Part shown: piece after piece, positions 18,856 to 27,545 of the stretch
Layout of the letters: the number at the start of each line of letters is the position of its first letter
Position numbering within the stretch: the stretch's first letter is position 1
NCBI GenBank assembly: GCA_014728035.1
Contig: WJMJ01000034.1
Coordinates: 1 to 64,000 of the forward strand
Direction: 5' to 3'
From: Promethearchaeota archaeon
GTDB taxonomy: Archaea; Asgardarchaeota; Thorarchaeia; Thorarchaeales; Thorarchaeaceae
Length of the DNA stretch: 64,000 nucleotides
Made by a program: the position numbers and the translations under genes
Notes under the pieces: model-generated
Told to the model about the DNA's origin: nothing
Databases searched by the model: none
Seen by the model: the letters and a program-made list of their open reading frames with translations, nothing else

Positions 18856-20745
18856 ATGAGAATGCTACAGATACACAGTGATGGATTTTCATTTGAAGCA
18901 AAGAAAAAAGCTATCAAATCTGCAGAAAAAATAGAGCAAAAGAAATACTTGACCAAAGACTCCTGTCTGGTGAATTTTATAGCAGCCGAGACCTCCGATA
19001 CACACGACATTGATCGAGCTGCTGAATTAACCACCAAGATGATTGAAGATGCAGCAAAAGAAGTGAAAGAGAACCATATTATCATTTATCCTTGGGTGCA
19101 TCTATCAGAGAAGCCATCTCCTCCAAATGCAGCTTTGAAGCTGTTGAAGAAGATAGAGAAACTTCTCAAAGAAAAAGAATTTGATGTCTTTCGAGTGCCA
19201 TTTGGTTGGTACAAAGCATTTGCCATTCATTGTAAAGGACATCCGTTAGCTGAACGTTCAAAGGTATTAGACCTGACGGAGGTTGCTAAGAGCGACGATG
19301 ACGATACAACTGAAGGAGAAGATCTTACTGCACTGAAAGCAGAACAAGAAGCGATCTCGAAATTTTTCATAATGGAACCAGATGGAAAGATGACCGAGTT
19401 CGACAAATTCGATTACACTGGATATGAAGAATTACGACTCTATGTTAATTACGAGACCGCAAAAGATAGAACCGCACATGATCCTCCAGCACATATTGAT
19501 CTAATGAAACAACTAGAACTAGTAGATTATGAGCCAGGTTCAGATGCAGGAAACTTTCGTTGGCCTTCCAGAGGTTTAACTTTGAAGAGAGCTATTGAGA
19601 AGCGAGTCACACAAGAAATGGTAGATTATGGCGCTCATGTGCTTCAAACCCCTCTAATATATGACTATCAGCATCCGGCTCTCAAATCGTATATGCAACG
19701 ATTCCCCTCAAGACAATATGTGGTCCGGTCAGGAAACAAGGATTACTTTGCTAGATTCTCAGCCTGTTTCGGTCAATTTCTCCTGATATCTCAAGCACAG
19801 GTATCCTACAAGCAGTTACCTCTCAAATTGTTTGAGATTGCACCATCTTATCGAAGAGAGCAAAGTGGTGAATTAGCAGGAATGCGAAGACCAAGAGCAT
19901 TCACTATGCCTGATATCCACGAGATTGTTAGTGACATCGAGATGGCAAAAGAAGCTGTGCTAAATCAGCTGGTCTTTGTCGAGAAATTGATGACCGAACT
20001 AGAAATAGAATATGAGGTATCATTCAGATTCCACAAACCTTTCTTTGAGGAAAATAAAGAATTCATTGATTCAGTCATTCAAAAGATAGGTAAGCCTGTA
20101 ATGATTGAAGTTTTTGAGCAAAGGTACGCATACTTTGTTTTCAAAGGTGAATGGAATGTTGTTGATGACCAAGATAAGGCCGCATGTTTGGGAACAATTC
20201 AGATAGATGTTGAAAACGGAGAACGATTCGATATAACCTATGTTGATGAAGAAGGTGAGAAGAAGCACCCTCTAATTCTGCACACATCCCCATCAGGTTC
20301 AATCGAAAGGATTCTTTATGGTGTGCTTGAGCAGGCAGTTAAGGATATGAAGAAAGGTAAGAAACCAATGTTGCCTGTTTGGATGACGCCTGTGCAAGTT
20401 CGTCTTGTACCTGTTGATGAAAGTATGGTTGACTACTGTCAAGAAATCGGAAAGGAGCTTGATGAAGCAGGCATTCGTTACGAGATTGATGACCGGGACC
20501 AAACTGTTGGCAAGAAGATTCGAGCTGCTGAGAAATTGTGGATTCCATACACCTGTGTGATTGGTGACAGAGAAAAGGAATCTGGAAAACTCTCAGTTAG
20601 AAGAAGAGTAGAAAAAGACCAAGTGAAGATACCTTTGACAGAGCTTAAAGATATGATTCACGAGATAACTTCGTTTGCACCTAACCAACGGTTGCTTCTT
20701 CCTACTTTGATATCAAAACAAGCAATATTCTCTAGAACCGTATAG
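18856..20745 (+). CDS. thrS: Threonyl-tRNA synthetase, archaeal type with N-terminal editing domain
   Basis: MRMLQIHSDGFSFEAKKKAIKSAE editing-domain start, class II motifs FEIAPSYRREQSGELAGMRRPRAFTMPDIHEI, anticodon-binding C-terminus. The 58-aa upstream extension in the ORF track is probably not translated. Confidence 0.93.
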   Translation: MRMLQIHSDGFSFEAKKKAIKSAEKIEQKKYLTKDSCLVNFIAAETSDTHDIDRAAELTTKMIEDAAKEVKENHIIIYPWVHLSEKPSPPNAALKLLKKIEKLLKEKEFDVFRVPFGWYKAFAIHCKGHPLAERSKVLDLTEVAKSDDDDTTEGEDLTALKAEQEAISKFFIMEPDGKMTEFDKFDYTGYEELRLYVNYETAKDRTAHDPPAHIDLMKQLELVDYEPGSDAGNFRWPSRGLTLKRAIEKRVTQEMVDYGAHVLQTPLIYDYQHPALKSYMQRFPSRQYVVRSGNKDYFARFSACFGQFLLISQAQVSYKQLPLKLFEIAPSYRREQSGELAGMRRPRAFTMPDIHEIVSDIEMAKEAVLNQLVFVEKLMTELEIEYEVSFRFHKPFFEENKEFIDSVIQKIGKPVMIEVFEQRYAYFVFKGEWNVVDDQDKAACLGTIQIDVENGERFDITYVDEEGEKKHPLILHTSPSGSIERILYGVLEQAVKDMKKGKKPMLPVWMTPVQVRLVPVDESMVDYCQEIGKELDEAGIRYEIDDRDQTVGKKIRAAEKLWIPYTCVIGDREKESGKLSVRRRVEKDQVKIPLTELKDMIHEITSFAPNQRLLLPTLISKQAIFSRTV

Positions 20746-20757
20746 GATCATTTCAAA

Positions 20758-20796
20758 ATCTGCTTGCAGATAGCAATACTATCTGTTTAAGCAGAT
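20758..20796 (+). terminator. Compound hairpin downstream of thrS
   Basis: ATCTGCTT g CAGATAG caata CTATCTG ttt AAGCAGAT (8+7 bp stem), followed by an AT-rich run. Confidence 0.55.
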
Positions 20797-20883
20797 ATAT
20801 TATTATTAAAATAGATAGTTGCTTATACGGAACTATTTTTACGTGGAGTGTCAATATACTGGATATTCCGGTGGAAGAAAAGT

Positions 20884-22026
20884 ATGAAAGTACTAGTATT
20901 AGGTGCAGGTTTAATGGGGCACGGTGCCTCGTATGACTTGGTTCGTAGTGATAGTGTGGAAAAAATTATCATTGCTGATATTGACAAAGAACGAGCTGAA
21001 AAGCTAGCAGAAGAAATGGGACCAAAAGCTACAGCACAAAAAGTGGATGCAAGCAATAGAGATGAGCTTGTTAAAGTATTCTCCAAAGTTGACGTAGTGA
21101 TTAGTGCTGTTAGCTATAAGGTCAACCACTTACATACTGAGGTAGCTATTGAAACAGGAACTCATTTGTGTGACCTAGGTGGCAATTTCAAAGTAGTAGA
21201 AAAACAGCTTGAACTGCACGAAAGAGCAAAAGAAGCTGGAGTGACAATCATACCTGATTGTGGTTTAGCACCTGGTATGGTCAGTGTTCTTGCAAGAGCA
21301 GCCATTGAAGGAATGACGAAAACAGAAGAGCTGAAGATTCGAGTTGGAGGGCTTCAACAAGAACCTAGACCCCCACTTAACTATGCATTGATATTCTCTG
21401 TTGAAGGATTGATTAACGAATATGTCGAAAAATGCATGGTACTAAGAGATGGAAAGATAGCCTACGAAGACCCATTAGTTGGATTTGAACAAATTGAATT
21501 TCCAGATCCTTTTGGAAAACTCGAAGCATTCAATACTAGTGGAGGTACCTCAACACTTCCCCTCACATACGAAGGAGTCATAGATAGTCTGGATTACAAG
21601 ACCATTAGATATCCTGGTCATGGACATAAAATGTGGACTCTCATGAAATTGGGTTTAATGGATAGCACACTTCAAGATTTTGACGGTGTGAAAATCGCTC
21701 CTAGAACTGTCCTTGAACGTCTCTTAGAGAGAAATCTTCCTGAAACATCGAAAGATGCTACTCTTGTTCGTGTTTCAACTTCTGGCTGGAAAGGAACAGA
21801 ATCCCGCTGCATTGACTATGAGATAGTTGATTATTACGATGATGACTCAGGTCTTACATCAATGATGCGTACCACTTCGTTTACTGCATCGGTAGCAGCG
21901 ATAATGATGGGAGATGGTAGAATCACAGAGAGAGGTGTAGTACCACCTGAAAGATCAATCCCACCAGAACCATTCATCGATGAATTACGTGCAAGAGGAA
22001 TTGACATTAAAGAACGCATCTACTAG
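20884..22026 (+). CDS. Saccharopine dehydrogenase family (lysine 6-dehydrogenase-like) oxidoreductase
   Basis: MKVLVLGAGLMGHGASYDLVRS Rossmann motif, HLCDLGGN, IIPDCGLAPGMVSVLARAA. The ORF track start (20848) is over-extended. Confidence 0.85.
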   Translation: MKVLVLGAGLMGHGASYDLVRSDSVEKIIIADIDKERAEKLAEEMGPKATAQKVDASNRDELVKVFSKVDVVISAVSYKVNHLHTEVAIETGTHLCDLGGNFKVVEKQLELHERAKEAGVTIIPDCGLAPGMVSVLARAAIEGMTKTEELKIRVGGLQQEPRPPLNYALIFSVEGLINEYVEKCMVLRDGKIAYEDPLVGFEQIEFPDPFGKLEAFNTSGGTSTLPLTYEGVIDSLDYKTIRYPGHGHKMWTLMKLGLMDSTLQDFDGVKIAPRTVLERLLERNLPETSKDATLVRVSTSGWKGTESRCIDYEIVDYYDDDSGLTSMMRTTSFTASVAAIMMGDGRITERGVVPPERSIPPEPFIDELRARGIDIKERIY

Positions 22027-22038
22027 AACCGAATGGAT

Positions 22039-22080
22039 AACCAAGCTATCACATTTCAGGTAGCTTGGTTTCTTCTTTTG
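22039..22080 (+). terminator. Hairpin plus T-rich terminator
   Basis: Perfect 10-bp stem AACCAAGCTA / TAGCTTGGTT with a 12-nt loop, followed by tcttctttt. Confidence 0.75.
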
Positions 22081-22332
22081 AAGAAATATTCTATGACTTT
22101 TTCTCCACATCCTAGGTATTCTGTTTGGAAGGACATTTCTTTAGAACTGTCAAAGAAAGAGATGAAACTGTCACCATTCATGAAGGTTAAGATACATATT
22201 AAAAATATTTGATAATTTGATATACTAAAACCTGGATAGATTCTCGATTCCTACTAAAAGATATCAGATGATTTTCAATCATTCTAGGAACTATTATCAG
22301 TCAATCATGTATCTCATTCTTGAGGTTTAGGA

Positions 22333-23553
22333 ATGAAATATGGCCACATATATGAGAAAATACTTGATGCTCGTACCGTTCTGAAAGATATTAAACACAC
22401 AACCAGACTTGATCATTCTCGAACCTTTAGTAAGTTCGCCGGTGGAGAGGTATATCTGAAATTGGAAAACCTACAGAAGACTGGTTCATTCAAGGTACGA
22501 GGCGCAGCTTATGCAATGTCACAATTAACAGATAGCGAGAAAGAAGCAGGGGTGGTCGCTGCTTCTGCAGGAAATCACGCACAGGGCGTAGCTTATGCAG
22601 CAACTCGCCTAGGAATAAAATCTACCATAATAATGCCAATTTTTTCGCCAGTTGCCAAGATACAAGCTACAGAGAGTTATGGAGCAGAAGTAGTGCTTTA
22701 TGGAACAGCATTTGATGACGCTCTAGCCCATGCTATAGAGATTTCTGAAAAGACCAAAGCAACATTTCTACACCCTTTCAATGATGAAGATGTAATTGCA
22801 GGACAAGGAACAATTGGACTTGAGATATTAGAAGAATTACCAGATGTTGATGTTATTGCAGTACCAGTCGGAGGTGGAGGTCTAGCATCAGGCATTGCGA
22901 TTGCAGCTAAACATCAAAGACCGGAAATAGAAGTCTATGGTGTTGAAGCTAAGAGTGCTGACGCTATGAAAGAATCATTAACAGCTAACAAGTTAGTAGG
23001 TGTAGAAGGGCTAGATACTATTTGTGATGGCATAGCAGTTAAAAAACCAGGGCCAATCACATTTGAAATCGCCAAAGATCTTCTCGAGGGAGTTGTAACC
23101 GTTGATGAATTTGAAGTTACTCGGACATTATTCCATCTATTAGAACGAGCCAAGATAGTTGTTGAACCTGCAGGATGTGTTGGACTTGCAGCTATGCAGC
23201 ATGGTATCATTGATGTGAAAGGCAAGAAGGCAGTAGCTATTCTATCAGGAGGCAACATCGATATGAGTATGATGTCAAGATTGATTGAAAAAGAACTATT
23301 CCGACTTGGTCGTTCAGTCAGAGTCAAGGGCGTTATCCTAGATAGGATTGGTAGCATGAACAAAGTTCTAGAGATAGTAGCAGAATCTGGTGTAAGTGTC
23401 GTTCAAATTCAACAGGATAGAAGTGACCCAGACATTGCCCCAAATAAAGCTGAATTAGAATTGGTTCTTGAGGTTCCAGACCAATCAGCCGTTGATAGAA
23501 TGCTAAAACTCCTGAAAGACAAAGGGATGGAATTTGAAATACATGAAGATTGA
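22333..23553 (+). CDS. ilvA: Threonine ammonia-lyase (threonine dehydratase) with C-terminal ACT-like region
   Basis: KLENLQKTGSFKVRGAAYA PLP-lysine motif, VPVGGGGLASGIA, AILSGGNID. The C-terminal ~80 aa are ACT-like. Confidence 0.88.
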   Translation: MKYGHIYEKILDARTVLKDIKHTTRLDHSRTFSKFAGGEVYLKLENLQKTGSFKVRGAAYAMSQLTDSEKEAGVVAASAGNHAQGVAYAATRLGIKSTIIMPIFSPVAKIQATESYGAEVVLYGTAFDDALAHAIEISEKTKATFLHPFNDEDVIAGQGTIGLEILEELPDVDVIAVPVGGGGLASGIAIAAKHQRPEIEVYGVEAKSADAMKESLTANKLVGVEGLDTICDGIAVKKPGPITFEIAKDLLEGVVTVDEFEVTRTLFHLLERAKIVVEPAGCVGLAAMQHGIIDVKGKKAVAILSGGNIDMSMMSRLIEKELFRLGRSVRVKGVILDRIGSMNKVLEIVAESGVSVVQIQQDRSDPDIAPNKAELELVLEVPDQSAVDRMLKLLKDKGMEFEIHED

Positions 23554-23569
23554 TCCAGTATAATCATTC

Positions 23570-23588
23570 TAGGATATCATGCATCCTA
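23570..23588 (+). other. Hairpin downstream of the threonine dehydratase
   Basis: TAGGAT-atcatgc-ATCCTA, 6-bp perfect stem. Confidence 0.4.
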
Positions 23589-23745
23589 CGTTCGGTATAT
23601 CACATTAACCAATGACATTTCATGTTGTTAGCTTCATTGACAGCAATTGCATAATGTCAAGGATAAAACTTCTAATAATTGTGCAGGTGATATTATCAAG
23701 AAAATACTAGGATATATATGACACGAAAGCTGGAAAAAGTGTGAA

Positions 23746-24129
23746 ATGACAGACGTAACTAGCATCATAATTGCAGATGATGAGCCTTTGCTCGTTGATC
23801 TATATTGTGATGCAATATCTAGTCAAGGCTTTCATATAACAAGGACATTTCAAAATGGCCGTGAACTAATGAATTTCCTGATGAGTACAAATGGAAGGAA
23901 GGTCATTATATTAGACCATCTTATGCCACTCTGTGACGGAATATCTATTGTTAGGAAAATCAAAAAGAATGTAAACGCAAAAGATCACTATTTCATTCTA
24001 GTTACTGGAGATGTGTCCTCAGTAGCCGAGGCTGAGAAAGCAGGTGCGGATGAAATACTCATAAAACCCTTCAGAATGCACATGCTGACGAAAGCTATCA
24101 ATAATGGCTTATCGATACTACAACAATAA
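23746..24129 (+). CDS. Stand-alone CheY-like response regulator receiver
   Basis: IIIADDEPLLVDLY acidic pocket, VIILDHLMPLCDG phosphoacceptor, FILVTGD, ILIKPF. Confidence 0.88.
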   Translation: MTDVTSIIIADDEPLLVDLYCDAISSQGFHITRTFQNGRELMNFLMSTNGRKVIILDHLMPLCDGISIVRKIKKNVNAKDHYFILVTGDVSSVAEAEKAGADEILIKPFRMHMLTKAINNGLSILQQ

Positions 24130-24137
24130 CATATTAG

Positions 24138-25850
24138 CTAGATTATTGATAATATGATAATAGTATAGATCAATGTACTCAAGACTATTGCTGGCAGGGG
24201 ATTTTTCATTTTTATTGTAGCCCAAGTAATAGTTACAGTACTTATAATCATGAGAAATGCGAAATAGATCATAAAAACTGCTACTTGAAATCCGAGGAAA
24301 ACATTAGAAATTGCAAGTAATACTACGGTATCAACGATGACTAGCATTACGAACGTTCTGGCAGCCAAAGCAAAGATGAAATTTGACATCTCGGGATATC
24401 TGTTATCCCATTCTCTTTCCGCAATGTTAAAACCGCGAATAATCAAGGATTCTACAAATACGTAGAGAAAGATAGGACCAATTATGAGGATACCTTTCAG
24501 AATAGTTGACTGACTCTGTAACACAGTGAAGAAGTCGAGAACAAAGGAAAACTCGAGAATAGTAATTAGGGGAGCTAGATACATCCAGATAATTATCCAG
24601 AAAATGCACAGTCCAGAAATAATCAGAGAAACAATCCAATCAGTAATACCTTTTTCTGAATTCCGCTGAAAGACATTCGTAGTATTGAATATCATCTTCT
24701 TTGTGTCTTTGTTATTTCCTAAAGACAATACAAAAGCTGCAAAATATAGACTGATTAAAATGCTTGCTATTAATGATATTATAGAATAAGAGAAACTCAA
24801 AAGAATTACAAGTAGAATTGATGTAAGACTAGCAAGACCGGAAGATAATCCAAATGAATTAATCATATTTGGAGCAAGTTCATTCTTCCCTAACTGTTGT
24901 GGTTGTATTCTTCTTGGAAATATCGAAATGATAATTGTGAATAGTGGAACTAATGTCCCAAAGAAAAATAGTGGAGCCAAGAACTGAGTATAGTATCCAT
25001 AATGAAATACAACAGCAGATGTTGGCAAAGTTTTGTTGAACTGTTCATTCCCTTGAACACTTCTAACTGACCATTCAACAGATGAGACCGTCGTATCAAT
25101 ATCGTTCAGTTGCATATCATATTGAGTAGGAAAAATAGTGAACTTGTAGGCAGTCTGATTTTCGAAGGACCCGTAAGTTTCTCCCAGTGAGATTTCTGAC
25201 TCTCCGGTTACATTCATTAATGATTCAGTAATCGAATCGAGCGATGTGGAGTTATATCCCATTGCAAAATACGTGTTCCCCGGTAAGGAGATTGCATCAG
25301 GAATGCTAATCATATCAGAATTTCCTATGGCAACATATGATAGAGGCTCGTTGGATGATACATTCATAGATAGAGCAATTTGAAATCCAACAGAATAACC
25401 AATTACACCATAAGTATCATTGGATAGCCGAGCATTCCTATTTGTATAATTTAGAAAAACAAAATAGATGTCCTGAGCTATAATATCGATTTGTGTCTGG
25501 TTAATTCCTGATGCAGAAACTGGCTCCTCACTGGATAAATCAAAAGACATCACAGTAAAATTTCGTCTGGCTAATTCTATATTCACTGCGTATAGAGATT
25601 CAAAAGATTGCCCCAAATCAGGGATAGTGACTATGACAGGCATTTTTTCGTAGTATGAACGGATTCTTGGAGAATAAACCTTGCATGTAAGATTATAACC
25701 AGAGATACTTTCAATCTCAACGGTCTGATACTCTATATCACCAAATCCAGTACTTGCAGAAAAACCAAGATAAAGGGAAGAAAGAGTGAGAATAGAGAGA
25801 ACAAGTAGTGTGAAATAATGATATTCTTGGTCCATATTAGTCACTCTCAC
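24138..25850 (-). CDS. Extracytoplasmic alpha/beta-hydrolase-like domain fused to a multi-TM domain
   Basis: Signal/TM, PVIVTIPDLGQSFESLYAVNIELARRNFTVMSFDLS, nucleophile-elbow-like VIGYSVG (GxSxG), then ~7 TM segments. Confidence 0.6.
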   Translation of the reverse strand: MRVTNMDQEYHYFTLLVLSILTLSSLYLGFSASTGFGDIEYQTVEIESISGYNLTCKVYSPRIRSYYEKMPVIVTIPDLGQSFESLYAVNIELARRNFTVMSFDLSSEEPVSASGINQTQIDIIAQDIYFVFLNYTNRNARLSNDTYGVIGYSVGFQIALSMNVSSNEPLSYVAIGNSDMISIPDAISLPGNTYFAMGYNSTSLDSITESLMNVTGESEISLGETYGSFENQTAYKFTIFPTQYDMQLNDIDTTVSSVEWSVRSVQGNEQFNKTLPTSAVVFHYGYYTQFLAPLFFFGTLVPLFTIIISIFPRRIQPQQLGKNELAPNMINSFGLSSGLASLTSILLVILLSFSYSIISLIASILISLYFAAFVLSLGNNKDTKKMIFNTTNVFQRNSEKGITDWIVSLIISGLCIFWIIIWMYLAPLITILEFSFVLDFFTVLQSQSTILKGILIIGPIFLYVFVESLIIRGFNIAEREWDNRYPEMSNFIFALAARTFVMLVIVDTVVLLAISNVFLGFQVAVFMIYFAFLMIISTVTITWATIKMKNPLPAIVLSTLIYTIIILSII

Positions 25851-25974
25851 ACGATTCTAGTTATGTTTGATGAATAAAGGTGACGGTGCTACTCGTTTTT
25901 TTCCTCTCGGGAATGCTGAATTGACAAATAAAATAAACAAACCCGAGGAGTGTATCTAGATATTCCAATTCGCT

Positions 25975-27510
25975 GTGATAGAATTGATTCGTAAGTTAAA
26001 TGTGATAGCAATAGTTTTCATAACACTAATGATTCTCCCATTTTTTGTGAATATAGAGCATGAATCAACACAGACAGTTGACCACCAAACACACAGTGAT
26101 GCTCCAGTTCGTTCTCATAATTCAGAGGATAATTTCCTAACATGGACATCCAGAACAAATATCGAACATACTAGAGTAATGAACGATACATCAATTTCTG
26201 GAGACCATATCAAACTAGCTATCAATCACGATACAGCGTCATATTCGAATTTTTCATCTGAGATTGAAATTAGGACATCGGGGTATCTAAACAAGACGTA
26301 TACTGGAGAGCTAGTGGTTCCTGATGAGGGGTATACATTTACTAATAGCCCAGTTTATGGATATGAGGATCAATATGTATGGATTGAGATTACAGGTTTG
26401 CAGCATGGTTATCCTGTTTTTCTTACAGGCACATTTACCAATTTAGATACTGATTTTTTGGGATTTGCAGGACATATTCCAAGTAGTGAGTACAGTTATG
26501 AAAGTAATACTCTGGGGAATAGAATGGTATCCCAACAATATCCTGAAACAACCTCTGTGTATTGGAATTTCCCTTCAGACACCTTGAGGATTGCTATTTT
26601 TTCTTGGTCTCATGACGGTGGAAATTACACGCTTCATGTGGAGCAAGGACGAACTTGGGAGAAGTCTGTTGTAAATGAGTTAGTCGAGTTTGATACATAT
26701 CAACTAGCAGATAATTTCACGGTAGATATCAACGCTTCAGTGATATCGGAAACTCAAACTCTATTCTTTCATTATTCTAATATCGAGATTAGTAATTTCT
26801 TTGCTGCAACTGTCAATAACATCCAGGTAGTAAACACACAATCGCTGGCATATCTATCATGGAATATAACTGATAGGAACATAGATGAAACTCATGTTTG
26901 CGAAATTCATATATCGAGGGCAAGTTCATTTAGTAGTTCTCTATTAGGATATGCAAATAATGAGTGGGTTTTTGAATACAATTTTACCAACTTCATTCTT
27001 GCTGACGACTATTATTTCATAATTCGAGCGATAGACTCTGGTGGTGTTTTGGGAGTTGGAGAATCAGAGGAAATTAGAGTAGGTACGCGATTTGACGTTC
27101 CATCAAGAATACTAAGAGAAATAGAAATACAAGGGGCTGAATTATTCACATTCATTAATGGGACAATAGATAACATTTTACGAATGCGTTTCTCTGGAAA
27201 CGAATCATTTCAGTTCAGAATTTTACTTGATAATAGCGTTATCCAGCATGATATCTGGAAAGAAGGAATAGTAGAAATAAATTTGGACTTCTTAGAACCA
27301 GGGACATACACCTTGACAATAGAAGCCTCCTCCCTGATACGTTCAGCTTATGGGAGGAATGAAGTTACTATTGTTGTACATAAGCCAGTATTTCATAAGA
27401 ATGCATATTTGCAATATGACATCGTTCTGATCAGTATGGGATGCTTCGTGTTTTCATTTTCTGTGCTTATTGGTGAACTTCTTATTTCATGTAAGATTAG
27501 AAAAAAATAG
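25975..27510 (+). CDS. Secreted, TM-anchored surface protein, paralogue of the 30456 gene
   Basis: Signal and C-terminal TM. Shares the 'GDH..L', 'ATFTNEDTD / GTFTNLDTD', 'MVSQQYPE / MASQYNPE' and 'S..YDTYQ' blocks with the 513-aa protein. Confidence 0.7.
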   Translation: MIELIRKLNVIAIVFITLMILPFFVNIEHESTQTVDHQTHSDAPVRSHNSEDNFLTWTSRTNIEHTRVMNDTSISGDHIKLAINHDTASYSNFSSEIEIRTSGYLNKTYTGELVVPDEGYTFTNSPVYGYEDQYVWIEITGLQHGYPVFLTGTFTNLDTDFLGFAGHIPSSEYSYESNTLGNRMVSQQYPETTSVYWNFPSDTLRIAIFSWSHDGGNYTLHVEQGRTWEKSVVNELVEFDTYQLADNFTVDINASVISETQTLFFHYSNIEISNFFAATVNNIQVVNTQSLAYLSWNITDRNIDETHVCEIHISRASSFSSSLLGYANNEWVFEYNFTNFILADDYYFIIRAIDSGGVLGVGESEEIRVGTRFDVPSRILREIEIQGAELFTFINGTIDNILRMRFSGNESFQFRILLDNSVIQHDIWKEGIVEINLDFLEPGTYTLTIEASSLIRSAYGRNEVTIVVHKPVFHKNAYLQYDIVLISMGCFVFSFSVLIGELLISCKIRKK

Positions 27511-27521
27511 AAAGAGAGGAA

Positions 27522-27537
27522 GCTCCATAACTGGAGC
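27522..27537 (-). terminator. Hairpin plus T-rich terminator for ppdK
   Basis: GCTCCA-taac-TGGAGC. On the minus strand it is followed by ttcctctctttctattttttt. Lies between convergent genes. Confidence 0.65.
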
Positions 27538-27545
27538 ATATCATC

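Noticed and set aside
22935-23363. 142-aa minus-strand ORF
   Set aside because: Antisense shadow of the threonine dehydratase.
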